Part shown: positions 17,434 to 26,288 of the stretch, piece by piece
Layout of the letters: every line of letters begins with the position of its first letter
How positions within the stretch are numbered: position 1 is the first letter of the stretch
Source: Lachnospiraceae bacterium
GTDB lineage: Bacteria > Bacillota > Clostridia > Lachnospirales > Lachnospiraceae
Assembly (NCBI GenBank): GCA_017448845.1
Contig: JAFSKT010000086.1
Span: 1-39,481, forward strand
Direction of reading: 5' to 3'
DNA length: 39,481 nucleotides
Made by a program: the position numbers and the translations under genes
The notes under the pieces: model-generated
The model's input: only the letters and a program-made list of their open reading frames with translations
Told to the model about the DNA's origin: nothing
Database searches by the model: none

Positions 17434-17733
17434 ATGGCTACAAAGGATTCGGTAAAGGAACGGACCAACAGCAGAATAAAGGAACCGCGGCAGTATAACG
17501 TAGTTATGTATAATGATGATTTCACCTCAATGGAATTTGTGGTGGAAGTGCTGGTGGATATCTTTCATAAGGATGAGGTTACAGCCCAGGCCATCATGCT
17601 GAACGTTCATAAAAAAGGACAGGCGGTGGTTGGGAAGTATCCCTATGACATTGCATCAACGAAGGTAAGTACCGCACTTTCAAGGGCGAAGGCTTCAGGG
17701 TATCCCTTCAGAATGACTGTGGAGGAAGCGTGA
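17434..17733 (+). CDS. clpS: ClpS adaptor protein
   Basis: ClpS binds proteins with destabilising N-terminal residues (Leu, Phe, Tyr, Trp) and delivers them to ClpAP. The 99 residues show the core YNVVMYNDDFTSMEFVV, whose NDD-T/S-M pocket residues are conserved, and the later HKKGQAVVGKYPYDIA segment. An unstructured N-terminal tail (about 1-20) is as expected. GGAAAGGACAG precedes the ATG. Its stop overlaps the clpA start (TGATG), giving translational coupling. Confidence 0.95.
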   Translation: MATKDSVKERTNSRIKEPRQYNVVMYNDDFTSMEFVVEVLVDIFHKDEVTAQAIMLNVHKKGQAVVGKYPYDIASTKVSTALSRAKASGYPFRMTVEEA

Positions 17734-19949
17734 TGGAACTGTCTAAAGAAGTCATGACCGTGCTTCATCGTGCGGTCTTATATGCTAAAGAAAACGGATA
17801 TGAATATGTCACCCCGGAGACCATCCTTTTGATACTTGCTGAGGAAGGTCTTTTCATCGAGGCCTTTTCCGGATGCGGAGGAGACGTTAAGCTCCTTTCG
17901 AAAATGCTCAGGGAATATATAGCGGAATATGTGGAAAAGGTTCAGGGGAAGGATCCGGAACTGTCGGCAGGAGTTAATAAGATGCTCATGTTTGCCGGGC
18001 AGAGCGCCTATAACAGCGGCAGCGGGGAAGTTTATGTAAGACACTTAGTTCACGCCCTCTGGAATCTGGAAGACAGTTATGCCCTGTATTATATGGAGCA
18101 GCAGGGTATTACGGAAGCCGATATGCTTGAGGAGCTCTCATTCTTGGAAGGGGACGCTGCAAGTACAAATGAGCAGATAAGCCTTGAAGGGGATAAGGAA
18201 ACCGAAGGAAGAGGATTTAAGCTCTATGCCCCCTGCTTAAATGATACCCTTAAGGACGTGAACCCTCTTATCGGCAGGGAAGATGAGCTGGAGAGGACCA
18301 TACAGATCCTCTGCAGGAAGGATAAGAATAACCCTCTTCACATCGGAGAACCGGGAGTGGGTAAAACCGCCATTACCTATGGACTGGTGATGCGCCTTAA
18401 GGAAGATAAAGTGCCGGATGCCATCAAAGGGGCAAAGGTCTTCGCTCTGGATCTGGGCGGAATGCTTGCCGGAACCCAGTACAGGGGCGACTTTGAGAAG
18501 CGCTTTAAGAAGGTGCTTTCCGAGATAAGCAAAGAAGAAAAGCCCATTATCTATATTGATGAGATACACAATCTTTCCGGAGCGGGAGCAGTGGGAGAGG
18601 GATCCTTTGACGCTTCAAACATGCTTAAACCCTATCTTTCTGACGGACATATAAGGTTTATCGGAGCCACCACCTTTGAAGAGTACAAGAAGTATTTTGA
18701 AAAGAACAAGAGCCTTACCCGCCGTTTCCAGAATGTGGAGATAAAGGAGCCTTCAGAGGATGAGACCGTTGAGATACTTAACGGCTTAAAGGACAAGTAC
18801 GAGAAATTCCATGGAGTAAAGTACGCTAAGGGAGTGCTTTCCTACGCAGTAAAGTCCAGTGCGAAATACATCAATGAGAGGTTCCTGCCGGATAAGGCCA
18901 TCGATCTGATTGACGAAGCGGGATCCTATAGAAAGCTCCATCCCCTGGATAAAAAGGTACAGACCGTTGACAGGGATGTGATAAATGAGATACTTACAAA
19001 GATCTGCCGGGTTCCCATAGAGACGGTTGAAACGGATGACGTTAAAGGACTCGCCGGTCTTGAAGACAGAATGAAGAAAAAGATCTTCGGGCAGGATGAG
19101 GCCATAAGCCAGGTGGTGAATGCGGTTAAATTTTCAAAAGCCGGCCTCATTGGCGAGAGCAAGCCTCTTTCCAGCCTTCTCTTTGTGGGGCCTACAGGCG
19201 TGGGAAAGACGGAGATCGCAAGACAGCTCTCTATTGAGCTGGGAGTTAAGCTTATCCGATTTGACATGAGCGAGTATGGGGAAAAGCATGCGGTTGCAAA
19301 GCTCATCGGCTCTCCCGCAGGATATGTGGGATATGAAGAGGGAGGCATACTTACAGAGGCCATCCGGAAATCGCCCTCTGCGGTCCTGCTTTTGGATGAG
19401 ATAGAGAAGGCCCATGCAGATATATATAACGTACTGCTGCAGGTCATGGATTATGCAACTCTTACCGATAATCAGGGTAGAAAAGCGGATTTCAGAAATG
19501 TGGTCATAATCATGACTTCAAATGCGGGGGCAAGCCGGCTTAATAAGCAGGGTATAGGATTTACGAGCACCATGGACAACAGCGCCCTTATGGATGAAGT
19601 AAAGAGGATCTTCCAGCCTGAGTTCAGGAACCGCCTGGATAAGATAGTGGCCTTTAACAGCATGAACGATGAAATGGCGGCTCTGATAGTCGATAAGAAG
19701 TTAAGTGAACTCTCCGAACAGTTAAAACCTAAGAAGATCACAGTCACGGCGGACAAAAAGGCACGGGAGCTGCTTAGGAAAAAAGGCGTTGATCAGGAGA
19801 TGGGAGCCCGGGAAATAGACCGGGTTATTAGAAATGAGATAAAGCCCCTCTTTGTGGATGAGATCCTTTTCGGGAAACTGAAAAACGGCGGTAAGATCAC
19901 GGTAACCGCAGATGGTTCCGCTTTTTCGGTTAAAACCCTTAAAAAATGA
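17733..19949 (+). CDS. clpA: ClpA unfoldase of the ClpAP protease
   Basis: This AAA+ hexamer unfolds substrates and feeds them to ClpP. In 738 residues one sees the N-domain (1-145), then the first AAA+ module with Walker A GEPGVGKT (205-212) and DEIH (276-279). The second module has GPTGVGKT (486-493) and DEIE (555-558). The IGF loop that docks into ClpP is at 608-610, so it can partner ClpP. There is no long middle coiled coil, which separates it from ClpB and ClpC. The ATG at 17733 overlaps the clpS stop; a GTG three bases earlier is also possible. clpP is not in the window. Confidence 0.95.
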   Translation: MELSKEVMTVLHRAVLYAKENGYEYVTPETILLILAEEGLFIEAFSGCGGDVKLLSKMLREYIAEYVEKVQGKDPELSAGVNKMLMFAGQSAYNSGSGEVYVRHLVHALWNLEDSYALYYMEQQGITEADMLEELSFLEGDAASTNEQISLEGDKETEGRGFKLYAPCLNDTLKDVNPLIGREDELERTIQILCRKDKNNPLHIGEPGVGKTAITYGLVMRLKEDKVPDAIKGAKVFALDLGGMLAGTQYRGDFEKRFKKVLSEISKEEKPIIYIDEIHNLSGAGAVGEGSFDASNMLKPYLSDGHIRFIGATTFEEYKKYFEKNKSLTRRFQNVEIKEPSEDETVEILNGLKDKYEKFHGVKYAKGVLSYAVKSSAKYINERFLPDKAIDLIDEAGSYRKLHPLDKKVQTVDRDVINEILTKICRVPIETVETDDVKGLAGLEDRMKKKIFGQDEAISQVVNAVKFSKAGLIGESKPLSSLLFVGPTGVGKTEIARQLSIELGVKLIRFDMSEYGEKHAVAKLIGSPAGYVGYEEGGILTEAIRKSPSAVLLLDEIEKAHADIYNVLLQVMDYATLTDNQGRKADFRNVVIIMTSNAGASRLNKQGIGFTSTMDNSALMDEVKRIFQPEFRNRLDKIVAFNSMNDEMAALIVDKKLSELSEQLKPKKITVTADKKARELLRKKGVDQEMGAREIDRVIRNEIKPLFVDEILFGKLKNGGKITVTADGSAFSVKTLKK

Positions 19950-19970
19950 ACATGATGGAGAAAAGCTGAG

Positions 19971-20633
19971 ATGCCTGTTTTCCAGCTTGATGAAAATGAA
20001 ATAAGCTTTCCGGATCCCATGTATGCTGAGGAAAGCGGTCTTTTAGCAGTAGGCGGAGATCTTTCCGTGGACCGCCTGATCCTTGCATACAGCAATGGGA
20101 TCTTTCCCTGGTATGAAGGAGATGAACCCATACTCTGGTGGTGTCCCCACGAACGGTTCATAATCCGTCCCTCCGAGATACATGTTTCCCGATCCCTTAA
20201 AAAGTACATAAAAAGGCACGAGATAAGTTTTAAGGTAGACAGGGATTTTGCCGATACCATGCACCGGTGCAGGATAAAGCGGGAATTCAACGAAGGAACC
20301 TGGATCACGGACGCCATGGAAGAAGCCTATTATGAACTCTGGAAGAAAGACCTTGCTTTAAGCTTTGAAGCATATGTTGACGGAGAGCTGGCAGGGGGAC
20401 TTTACGGAGTCTGCATGAGAAAATGCTTCTTTGGTGAGAGCATGTTCTCGGACATGGAAAACGGGTCGAAGCTGGCCCTGATAATGCTTGCAAGGCTTCT
20501 TGAAAGAAATCAGTTTGTGATGATAGACTGCCAGTTTTACACCGAACACCTTGAAAGCATGGGAGGTAAGAGGATCAGCTGGGAGGAATTCAGGAAACTG
20601 CTGGATGAAGGGCTTGCATTAGATGAAGATTGA
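19971..20633 (+). CDS. aat: Leucyl/phenylalanyl-tRNA-protein transferase
   Basis: Aat moves Leu or Phe from tRNA onto the N-terminal Lys or Arg of proteins, creating the degron that ClpS reads. The 220 residues carry the family's signature blocks: FPDP, GLLAVGGDLS, YSNGIFPWY, LWWCPHERF, EGTWIT, LAGGLYGV, and FFGESMFS. The gene follows clpA by 21 bases, so the N-degron writer, reader and unfoldase are encoded together. The ATG is preceded by ATGGAGAAAAG. Confidence 0.96.
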   Translation: MPVFQLDENEISFPDPMYAEESGLLAVGGDLSVDRLILAYSNGIFPWYEGDEPILWWCPHERFIIRPSEIHVSRSLKKYIKRHEISFKVDRDFADTMHRCRIKREFNEGTWITDAMEEAYYELWKKDLALSFEAYVDGELAGGLYGVCMRKCFFGESMFSDMENGSKLALIMLARLLERNQFVMIDCQFYTEHLESMGGKRISWEEFRKLLDEGLALDED

Positions 20634-20710
20634 TGCGTATCTTAAGAAAATGGTCTATAATAATGGGAGCTGTCCACTGATTTTGACAGTATCGACAGGA
20701 GAGATACAGG

Positions 20711-22528
20711 ATGCATAAAGAATTCTTAATGGGAAATGAAGCAATAGCCATAGGAGCGCTGGCCGCGGGAGTGAATTTTGTGGCGGGATATCCGGGAACG
20801 CCCTCTACTGAGGTGCTGGAGACCGTTGCAAAGCGGAACCCCGGAAATGTATATGTGGAGTGGTCCGTCAATGAAAAGGCGGCAATGGAAGCAGCGGCAG
20901 GTGCCGCATATTCCGGAGCCAGAGCCCTTGTTACCATGAAGCAGGTTGGCTTAAACGTGGCGGCGGATCCTTTGATGTCACTTGAATATATCGGAGTAAA
21001 GGGCGGCATGGTCATCATGGTCGCGGACGATCCGGGACCGATCTCCTCCCAGACAGAGCAGGATACCAGAACCTTCGCCGCTTTCTCAAAAGTGCCTCTT
21101 TTTGATCCCTCTTCTGTAGAAGAGGCCTTTTCCATGATGAAGGAGGCCTTTGACTTTTCAGAGAAGTGGGGAACCCCGGTGTTTTTCCGTGCCACTACCA
21201 GAGTAGATCACGGGTATGAATCCATTGAAATACCGGATGTGGAAGAATATGAAAAACACGAGGCCGAGGGATTTATAAAAGACCCTTCACGCTTTGTGAT
21301 CTTTCCCAGGCTTTCCGTTAAGAATCACGCATTGATAGAAAAGCGGAATGCCGAACTTTCAAAGACCCTTTCCGAATATCCCCGAAACTTTATCCTGCCT
21401 GCATCTGAAGGCAGTAGGTATACAGGCCACAGGGCAATAGCCACCCACGGCATAAATTACACCTATGTGATGGATGTGTTTGAAGGAAAAGAGCATCCGG
21501 AGATCCTCAAGGTAGCAGTTCCCTTTCCTTTTCCCGAAGAGCTGGCAGCAGAATTCTTAAAGGATAAAGAGGAAGTGCTCTGCGTTGAAGAGCTGGATCC
21601 GGTGATCGAGCGGGCCCTGATCTACGTATGCGGGAAATATGGGCTCACCGTCCGTATCCGCGGAAAGCTTACGGGGGATATAGCTCCCTCCGGAGAAAAT
21701 TCCGTAGACAGCGTTGCCTCTGCATTGGCGGCCTATTTAAGGGATGATTCCCTAAGGTGCACGGCGCCGGAATTAAAGGATATGCCTGAGCTGCCGGTGA
21801 GACCGCCGGTTCTCTGCGCAGGCTGTCCCCATCGTGCATCCTTCTATGCCGTAAAGCAGGCGATGAAGGGACAGAAGGCATTTTATGGCGGTGATATCGG
21901 CTGCTACACCCTTGGCAATGCGCAGCCCCTTGAAATGTGCGATACCTGTCTCTGTATGGGAGCGGGGATCAACATCGCCCAGGGGATCTGGAGAGTTGAG
22001 CCCGACACGAAATGCTTTGCCTTTGTAGGGGATTCCACCTTCTTTGCGTCGGGGATCACCGGCGTGGTAAATGCATTTTATAATCAGGCGGACCTGACCC
22101 TTGTGGTCCTGGATAATTCCACCACAGCCATGACCGGCCACCAGCCCCATCCCGGCAGCGGGCGGACAGCTATGGGGCAGGTGGTGGATAAGGTGAGCAT
22201 AGAAAATGTCCTGAAGGCCATAGGGCTTTCATTTGTGGAGACTGTGGATCCGTTAGATTTAGAGCGGGCGATCGATACCGTAAAGCGTGCTCAGGAGGTA
22301 AAAGGGGTGAAAGCGGTGATCTTCCGTTCACCCTGCATCGCCATTGAGAAATCCGACCGGAAGGCCTCTGTTAACGCGGAAGCCTGTATCGGCTGCAGGA
22401 AGTGCATAAATGAGCTGGGCTGTCCGGCAATAGTTCTCGAAGGGAAGAAAGCAAAGATCAATGCCTCTTTGTGTACAGGCTGCATGCTCTGTTCAAAAGT
22501 ATGTCCGGCCGGGGCCATAGGAGAGTAA
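20711..22528 (+). CDS. iorA: Indolepyruvate:ferredoxin oxidoreductase, alpha subunit
   Basis: IorA oxidatively decarboxylates aryl-pyruvates (from Trp, Phe, Tyr) to aryl-acetyl-CoA and reduces ferredoxin. The 605 residues show the N-terminal pyrimidine domain (GYPGTPSTE...), the TPP-binding segment (GDSTFFASGITGVVNAFYN and VLDNSTTAMTGHQPHPG), and two C-terminal 4Fe-4S sets. The cluster ligands are C559, C562, C565, C571 and C588, C591, C594, C598. Start ATG follows ACAGGAGAGATACAGG. It is followed after 18 bases by iorB. Together with paaK this is an amino-acid fermentation module. Confidence 0.96.
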   Translation: MHKEFLMGNEAIAIGALAAGVNFVAGYPGTPSTEVLETVAKRNPGNVYVEWSVNEKAAMEAAAGAAYSGARALVTMKQVGLNVAADPLMSLEYIGVKGGMVIMVADDPGPISSQTEQDTRTFAAFSKVPLFDPSSVEEAFSMMKEAFDFSEKWGTPVFFRATTRVDHGYESIEIPDVEEYEKHEAEGFIKDPSRFVIFPRLSVKNHALIEKRNAELSKTLSEYPRNFILPASEGSRYTGHRAIATHGINYTYVMDVFEGKEHPEILKVAVPFPFPEELAAEFLKDKEEVLCVEELDPVIERALIYVCGKYGLTVRIRGKLTGDIAPSGENSVDSVASALAAYLRDDSLRCTAPELKDMPELPVRPPVLCAGCPHRASFYAVKQAMKGQKAFYGGDIGCYTLGNAQPLEMCDTCLCMGAGINIAQGIWRVEPDTKCFAFVGDSTFFASGITGVVNAFYNQADLTLVVLDNSTTAMTGHQPHPGSGRTAMGQVVDKVSIENVLKAIGLSFVETVDPLDLERAIDTVKRAQEVKGVKAVIFRSPCIAIEKSDRKASVNAEACIGCRKCINELGCPAIVLEGKKAKINASLCTGCMLCSKVCPAGAIGE

Positions 22529-22546
22529 ATGGAAAGGGTACGTTAA

Positions 22547-23149
22547 ATGCAGACAGTACAGGATTTTAAGGAAGTGAATATCGTCCTCTGCGGAGTGGGC
22601 GGACAGGGAACGATCCTGGCATCCAGGCTTATTGCGGATGCGGCAATGAATAAGGGGATCCATGCCCGCTCGGCTGAAACCATAGGAATGGCGCAGCGGG
22701 GAGGCAGTGTTTTCACCAATCTCCGTCTGGGGGAAGAGATACAGACTCCTCGTATAGGCAGCGGCAAGGCGGATCTCATGATCGCCTTCGAACCGGCAGA
22801 AGCGGTACGCATGCTCCCTTACCTGAAAGAAGGAGGAGCCGCGGTGGTATCCATGGAGCCCATAATGCCTGTAAGTGCTATGGTAGGGGCTTCAACCTAT
22901 CATCTTGAAGAGATACTTACATACCTTAAAGAACATGTGAAAAATCTTACATTGGTTGACAGCGCTGAGGCGGCGGCCGCTCTCGGTTCCGCAAAGTGCC
23001 TTAATGTGGTGCTCCTTGGCGCGGCAGTACGGAGCGGAAGTCTGGGACTTTCAGAGAAAGATATTGAGGAAGCCATAAGGAAAAGGATTCCGGAAAAGCT
23101 TTTGGGTCTGAACATGAAAGCCCTTATGTATACTAAAGAGAAGGAGTAA
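22547..23149 (+). CDS. iorB: Indolepyruvate:ferredoxin oxidoreductase, beta subunit
   Basis: This is the small (gamma-type) subunit of the 2-ketoacid oxidoreductase, 200 residues. GVGGQGTILASRLIADAA and the AQRGGSVFTNLRLG segment are typical of the domain that contacts CoA. It directly follows iorA and precedes paaK by six bases, so the three are one operon. Confidence 0.95.
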   Translation: MQTVQDFKEVNIVLCGVGGQGTILASRLIADAAMNKGIHARSAETIGMAQRGGSVFTNLRLGEEIQTPRIGSGKADLMIAFEPAEAVRMLPYLKEGGAAVVSMEPIMPVSAMVGASTYHLEEILTYLKEHVKNLTLVDSAEAAAALGSAKCLNVVLLGAAVRSGSLGLSEKDIEEAIRKRIPEKLLGLNMKALMYTKEKE

Positions 23150-23155
23150 CATATT

Positions 23156-24391
23156 ATGAAGATCAATGAACAGCAGCTTAAACTCGTGGATCGTCAGATA
23201 AAGCGTCTGGTTGCAGCCGACAATTTCTACGGTGCAAAGCTCAAGAAGGAGGGCATCGAAGGAGTAGAGACCGTTGAGGATTTCCTGAAGCTCCCCTTTT
23301 CCCATAAGCAGGACTTAAGGGACGCCTACCCATTAGGACTTATGGCAGTGCCGGAGGAGGAGATCGTTCGTATCCACTCTTCTTCGGGAACCACAGGTAC
23401 CCCTGTGATCATTCCCTATACCGCAAAGGACGTGGATGACTGGGCGGAGATGTTCAAGCGCTGTTATGAATTTGCGGGGATCACAGAGAAGGACCGTATA
23501 CAGATCACACCCGGATATGGCCTTTGGACCGCAGGTATCGGTTTCCAGAACGGTGCTGAGAAGCTTAAGGCCATGGCAGTTCCCATGGGACCCGGCAATA
23601 CGGATAAACAGCTTCAGTTCATGATGGATATGAAGACTACGGTTCTCTGCGCTACTTCCAGCTATGCGCTTTTACTGGCGGAGGAGATTGAGAAGCGCGG
23701 TATAAAGGACAAGGTTTACTTAAAGAAGGGAGTTATCGGTTCCGAGAGATGGGGCGAAAAGATGCGGAAGAGGATATCTACTGAACTTGGTATCGAGCTC
23801 TACGACATATACGGACTCACGGAGATCTACGGTCCCGGTATCGGCATCAACTGTAAATACGATCAGGGAATGCATATCTGGGATGACTATGTATATTTAG
23901 AGATCATAGATCCGGCTACGGGAGAAAATGTACCGGACGGTGAATTCGGCGAGATTGTTCTTACAACCCTTGTCAAAGAAGGAGCTCCGCTGATCCGCTA
24001 CAGAACCCATGATATTTCAAGGATCATACCGGGAGAATGCCCCTGCGGATCCAAGTTCCCGAGGATCGATGTGATCCAGGGACGCAGCGATGATATGGTT
24101 AAATTCAAGGGTGTGAATTTCTTCCCGAAGCAGATCGAAGAGATCTTAGCGCTCTATCCTGAGGTATCCAGTGAATATCAAATCAGGATATCACACTTAG
24201 AGAGAAGGGATACATTGAGGCTTTATGTGGAGACTACAGGTGATGTGGATTTCATGCAGCTTTCAAAGAAGCTTGAGGCCGCAGTGAAGAGTAAGATCGG
24301 TTTTACGCCCATAGTAAAGGTAGTGGAAGTCGGAGTCCTGCCAAGGAGTGAGAAGAAGACAAAGCGTGTGATAGACGAAAGATATGAATAA
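23156..24391 (+). CDS. paaK: Phenylacetate-CoA ligase family protein
   Basis: This ANL-superfamily enzyme joins aryl-acetates and CoA with ATP, or works in reverse to make ATP from aryl-acetyl-CoA. The 411 residues contain the phosphate loop SSSGTTGTP (75-83), the YGLTEIYGPG region and the C-terminal AMP-binding domain with RSDDMVKFKGVNFFP. Next to iorAB the reverse, energy-conserving direction is plausible in an amino-acid fermenter; this is inference. AAAGGAG precedes the ATG. The Cys-rich CPCGSKFPR segment is typical of PaaK relatives. Confidence 0.93.
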   Translation: MKINEQQLKLVDRQIKRLVAADNFYGAKLKKEGIEGVETVEDFLKLPFSHKQDLRDAYPLGLMAVPEEEIVRIHSSSGTTGTPVIIPYTAKDVDDWAEMFKRCYEFAGITEKDRIQITPGYGLWTAGIGFQNGAEKLKAMAVPMGPGNTDKQLQFMMDMKTTVLCATSSYALLLAEEIEKRGIKDKVYLKKGVIGSERWGEKMRKRISTELGIELYDIYGLTEIYGPGIGINCKYDQGMHIWDDYVYLEIIDPATGENVPDGEFGEIVLTTLVKEGAPLIRYRTHDISRIIPGECPCGSKFPRIDVIQGRSDDMVKFKGVNFFPKQIEEILALYPEVSSEYQIRISHLERRDTLRLYVETTGDVDFMQLSKKLEAAVKSKIGFTPIVKVVEVGVLPRSEKKTKRVIDERYE

Positions 24392-24408
24392 TTAACGGAG
24401 GATATGCA

Positions 24409-25092
24409 ATGCTTTCAGAAAGACCAGGAGAAAAACTGAATACTTATGTCCCTGATTATGTGGTATTTGACCTTGAGACTACGGGGATATCATGTACCTC
24501 GGATGAGGTTGTGGAGATTTCTGCCGTCAAGGTTGAGAATAGGCAGATCGTGGATGAATTCTCGACTTTAGTTAACCCGGGGATGCCGATCCCGGCAGCT
24601 GCCAGCGAGGTGAACGGTATTACTGATGACATGGTGCAGGACAGCCCCACTTTTGAAGAGGTTTTGAGAGATTTTGTAGATTTTATCGGGGATTTTACAC
24701 TGGTGGGGCATAATATCCATACCTTTGACATGAAGTTCATTCAGAGGGATGCCTTAAGGTATTTTGGGCAACAGATCGGGAATGACTACATCGATACCCT
24801 TCAGATAGCAAGGTTATATCTTCCGGAACTTGGTCATCACAGGCTTACGGATCTGGCGGACCATTACGGAATAGACAGTGAAGGGGCTCACAGAGCTCTC
24901 AATGACTGCCGTATGAATCAGCAGGTATTTGAGTTTTTAAGCAGAGAGATAGAAAATCCCTCCGAAGCAGCGAGGAACGTGAGGGTATGTCCGCTGTGTG
25001 GAAGCCCTCTTAAGATGAGAAACGGCAGGTATGGTGATTTTTGGGGATGTACGGCTTATCCCGAATGCAGATATACAAAAAATGTGCAATAA
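24409..25092 (+). CDS. DnaQ-like 3'-5' exonuclease with C-terminal zinc ribbon
   Basis: The N-terminal 180 residues form a DEDD exonuclease: FDLETTG (D21, E23), the HNIHTFDMKF segment (Exo II), and HRALNDC (Exo III), as in the epsilon subunit of DNA polymerase III. The last 37 residues are a topoisomerase-type zinc ribbon with ligands C194, C197, C214, C220 (CPLCG ... GCTAYPEC). The ribbon likely binds DNA. The gene follows paaK by 17 bases but has no obvious metabolic link. Ribosome site ACGGAGG. Confidence 0.92.
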   Translation: MLSERPGEKLNTYVPDYVVFDLETTGISCTSDEVVEISAVKVENRQIVDEFSTLVNPGMPIPAAASEVNGITDDMVQDSPTFEEVLRDFVDFIGDFTLVGHNIHTFDMKFIQRDALRYFGQQIGNDYIDTLQIARLYLPELGHHRLTDLADHYGIDSEGAHRALNDCRMNQQVFEFLSREIENPSEAARNVRVCPLCGSPLKMRNGRYGDFWGCTAYPECRYTKNVQ

Positions 25093-25094
25093 AG

Positions 25095-25149
25095 TGATCA
25101 TGTTTTAAATAAAGGGGTATAATATATTTTGATCATGGATCTGATCATG
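25095..25149 (+). promoter_or_regulatory. Promoter with three TGATCATG repeats
   Basis: TATAAT (25118-25123) is the likely -10 box. The octamer TGATCATG occurs three times: 25095-25102 (at the -35 position, 17-base spacer), 25130-25137 and 25142-25149. No good -35 consensus is present other than the repeat itself. The layout suggests operators for a regulator of the binding-protein and diguanylate-cyclase operon. Confidence 0.5.
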
Positions 25150-25160
25150 AGGTGGGTAAT

Positions 25161-26288
25161 ATGAAGTGCTTAAATCGAGGGAGGTTATCAGCAGCGGTAC
25201 TGGCGGCAGTATTTACCCTGACTGCCTGTTCTTCATCCTCTCCTTCTTCCGGAAAGGATGAGATTCAGGACAGCCCGGATACTGCTGTTGAAACGGTGTC
25301 GGAAGAACAGTCCTCTTCAGGAGGAGGGGATGATTACGTTTCCAGCGCAGTGGATTTTGACCACGAGTTAGATGGGTATATGCCTCTTAAAGATAATTAC
25401 AACTTTTATTTTACCTATAAGATCGTTCATCCCTGGTGGGATGCGGTTGCCCTTGGAATGGAGGAAGCCCAGAGACAGTATTTAGACAGGGGCATAAAGA
25501 TCACATACGAATACATGGCTCCGAAGGAGGCCTCGGCTGAAGACCAGACAGAACGGCTCCACAAAGCGGAAGAGGGTAAATATGATGTGATTGGCGTGGA
25601 TGTTGCGGATGAAGATATCATTTCCCCTGTCCTTGATGAGATGGTGGAAAACGGGACAAAAGTGATGACTTTCTCCAGTTCCGATGCCAAAGAAGGATGT
25701 AAAAGGATAGCATATGTAGGAAATACGCATAACTATGAGGATGGAGCCGATCTGACGGAAGCCCTTTGCGAGAAGCTTGGCTACAAGGGGAAGGTTGCGA
25801 TCCTGGTTGGAAGCGTAGGCGCACCCTGCCATGAAGACAGGGCAAGGGGAGCAAAGGACACCATTGCCAAATATCCGGATATGGAGATTGTAGCTACAGA
25901 GTATGACAATGATTCCATCGACCTGGCATACAATCTTACCATGAAGATACTTGTGGGAAATCCCGACCTCGACGGCATCATCTGCTGTAACATGAGCAAT
26001 CCCGTAGGTGCCGCCAGGGCCATAACCGAGGTTAAGAGTGACGCCGTTATCGTTGGAATGGACCATGACTATGAAGCTCTCCGTTATCTTCATGATGGCG
26101 TGATCTACTGTCTCGGAGTGCAGGACTGCTATTCCATCGGCTTTGATACCATTCAGATCGCAGTAAAGATCGCCGACGGCAACCAGCCGGGCGAGCTTTT
26201 CCCTGAGAAGACTGATGAGACGACTACGGTAATATATCAGAAGGATGCAGCAATAATGCTTGAGCTGCTGTACGGTGAAACGCCATGA
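25161..26288 (+). CDS. Lipoprotein sugar-type substrate-binding protein
   Basis: This type I periplasmic-binding protein (RbsB/XylF-like) is anchored outside the membrane. The signal peptide ends at lipobox LTAC (C23), followed by a Ser/Gly-rich linker. The mature domain shows the fold's usual landmarks: KIVHPWWDAVALGMEEA, GVDVADEDIISPVLDEM, GSVGAPCHEDRARG and DLDGIICCNMSNPVGAARA. I chose the ATG at 25161, behind GAGGTGGG; a GTG three codons earlier is possible. No ABC ATPase or permease is nearby. Instead its stop overlaps the next gene (ATGA), a membrane diguanylate cyclase, so it probably presents ligand to that sensor. Confidence 0.9.
   Translation: MKCLNRGRLSAAVLAAVFTLTACSSSSPSSGKDEIQDSPDTAVETVSEEQSSSGGGDDYVSSAVDFDHELDGYMPLKDNYNFYFTYKIVHPWWDAVALGMEEAQRQYLDRGIKITYEYMAPKEASAEDQTERLHKAEEGKYDVIGVDVADEDIISPVLDEMVENGTKVMTFSSSDAKEGCKRIAYVGNTHNYEDGADLTEALCEKLGYKGKVAILVGSVGAPCHEDRARGAKDTIAKYPDMEIVATEYDNDSIDLAYNLTMKILVGNPDLDGIICCNMSNPVGAARAITEVKSDAVIVGMDHDYEALRYLHDGVIYCLGVQDCYSIGFDTIQIAVKIADGNQPGELFPEKTDETTTVIYQKDAAIMLELLYGETP

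Noticed and set aside
20670-20689. CTGTC / GACAG inverted repeat before iorA as an operator
   Set aside because: Only five bases per arm with a 10-base gap, too short to distinguish from chance.
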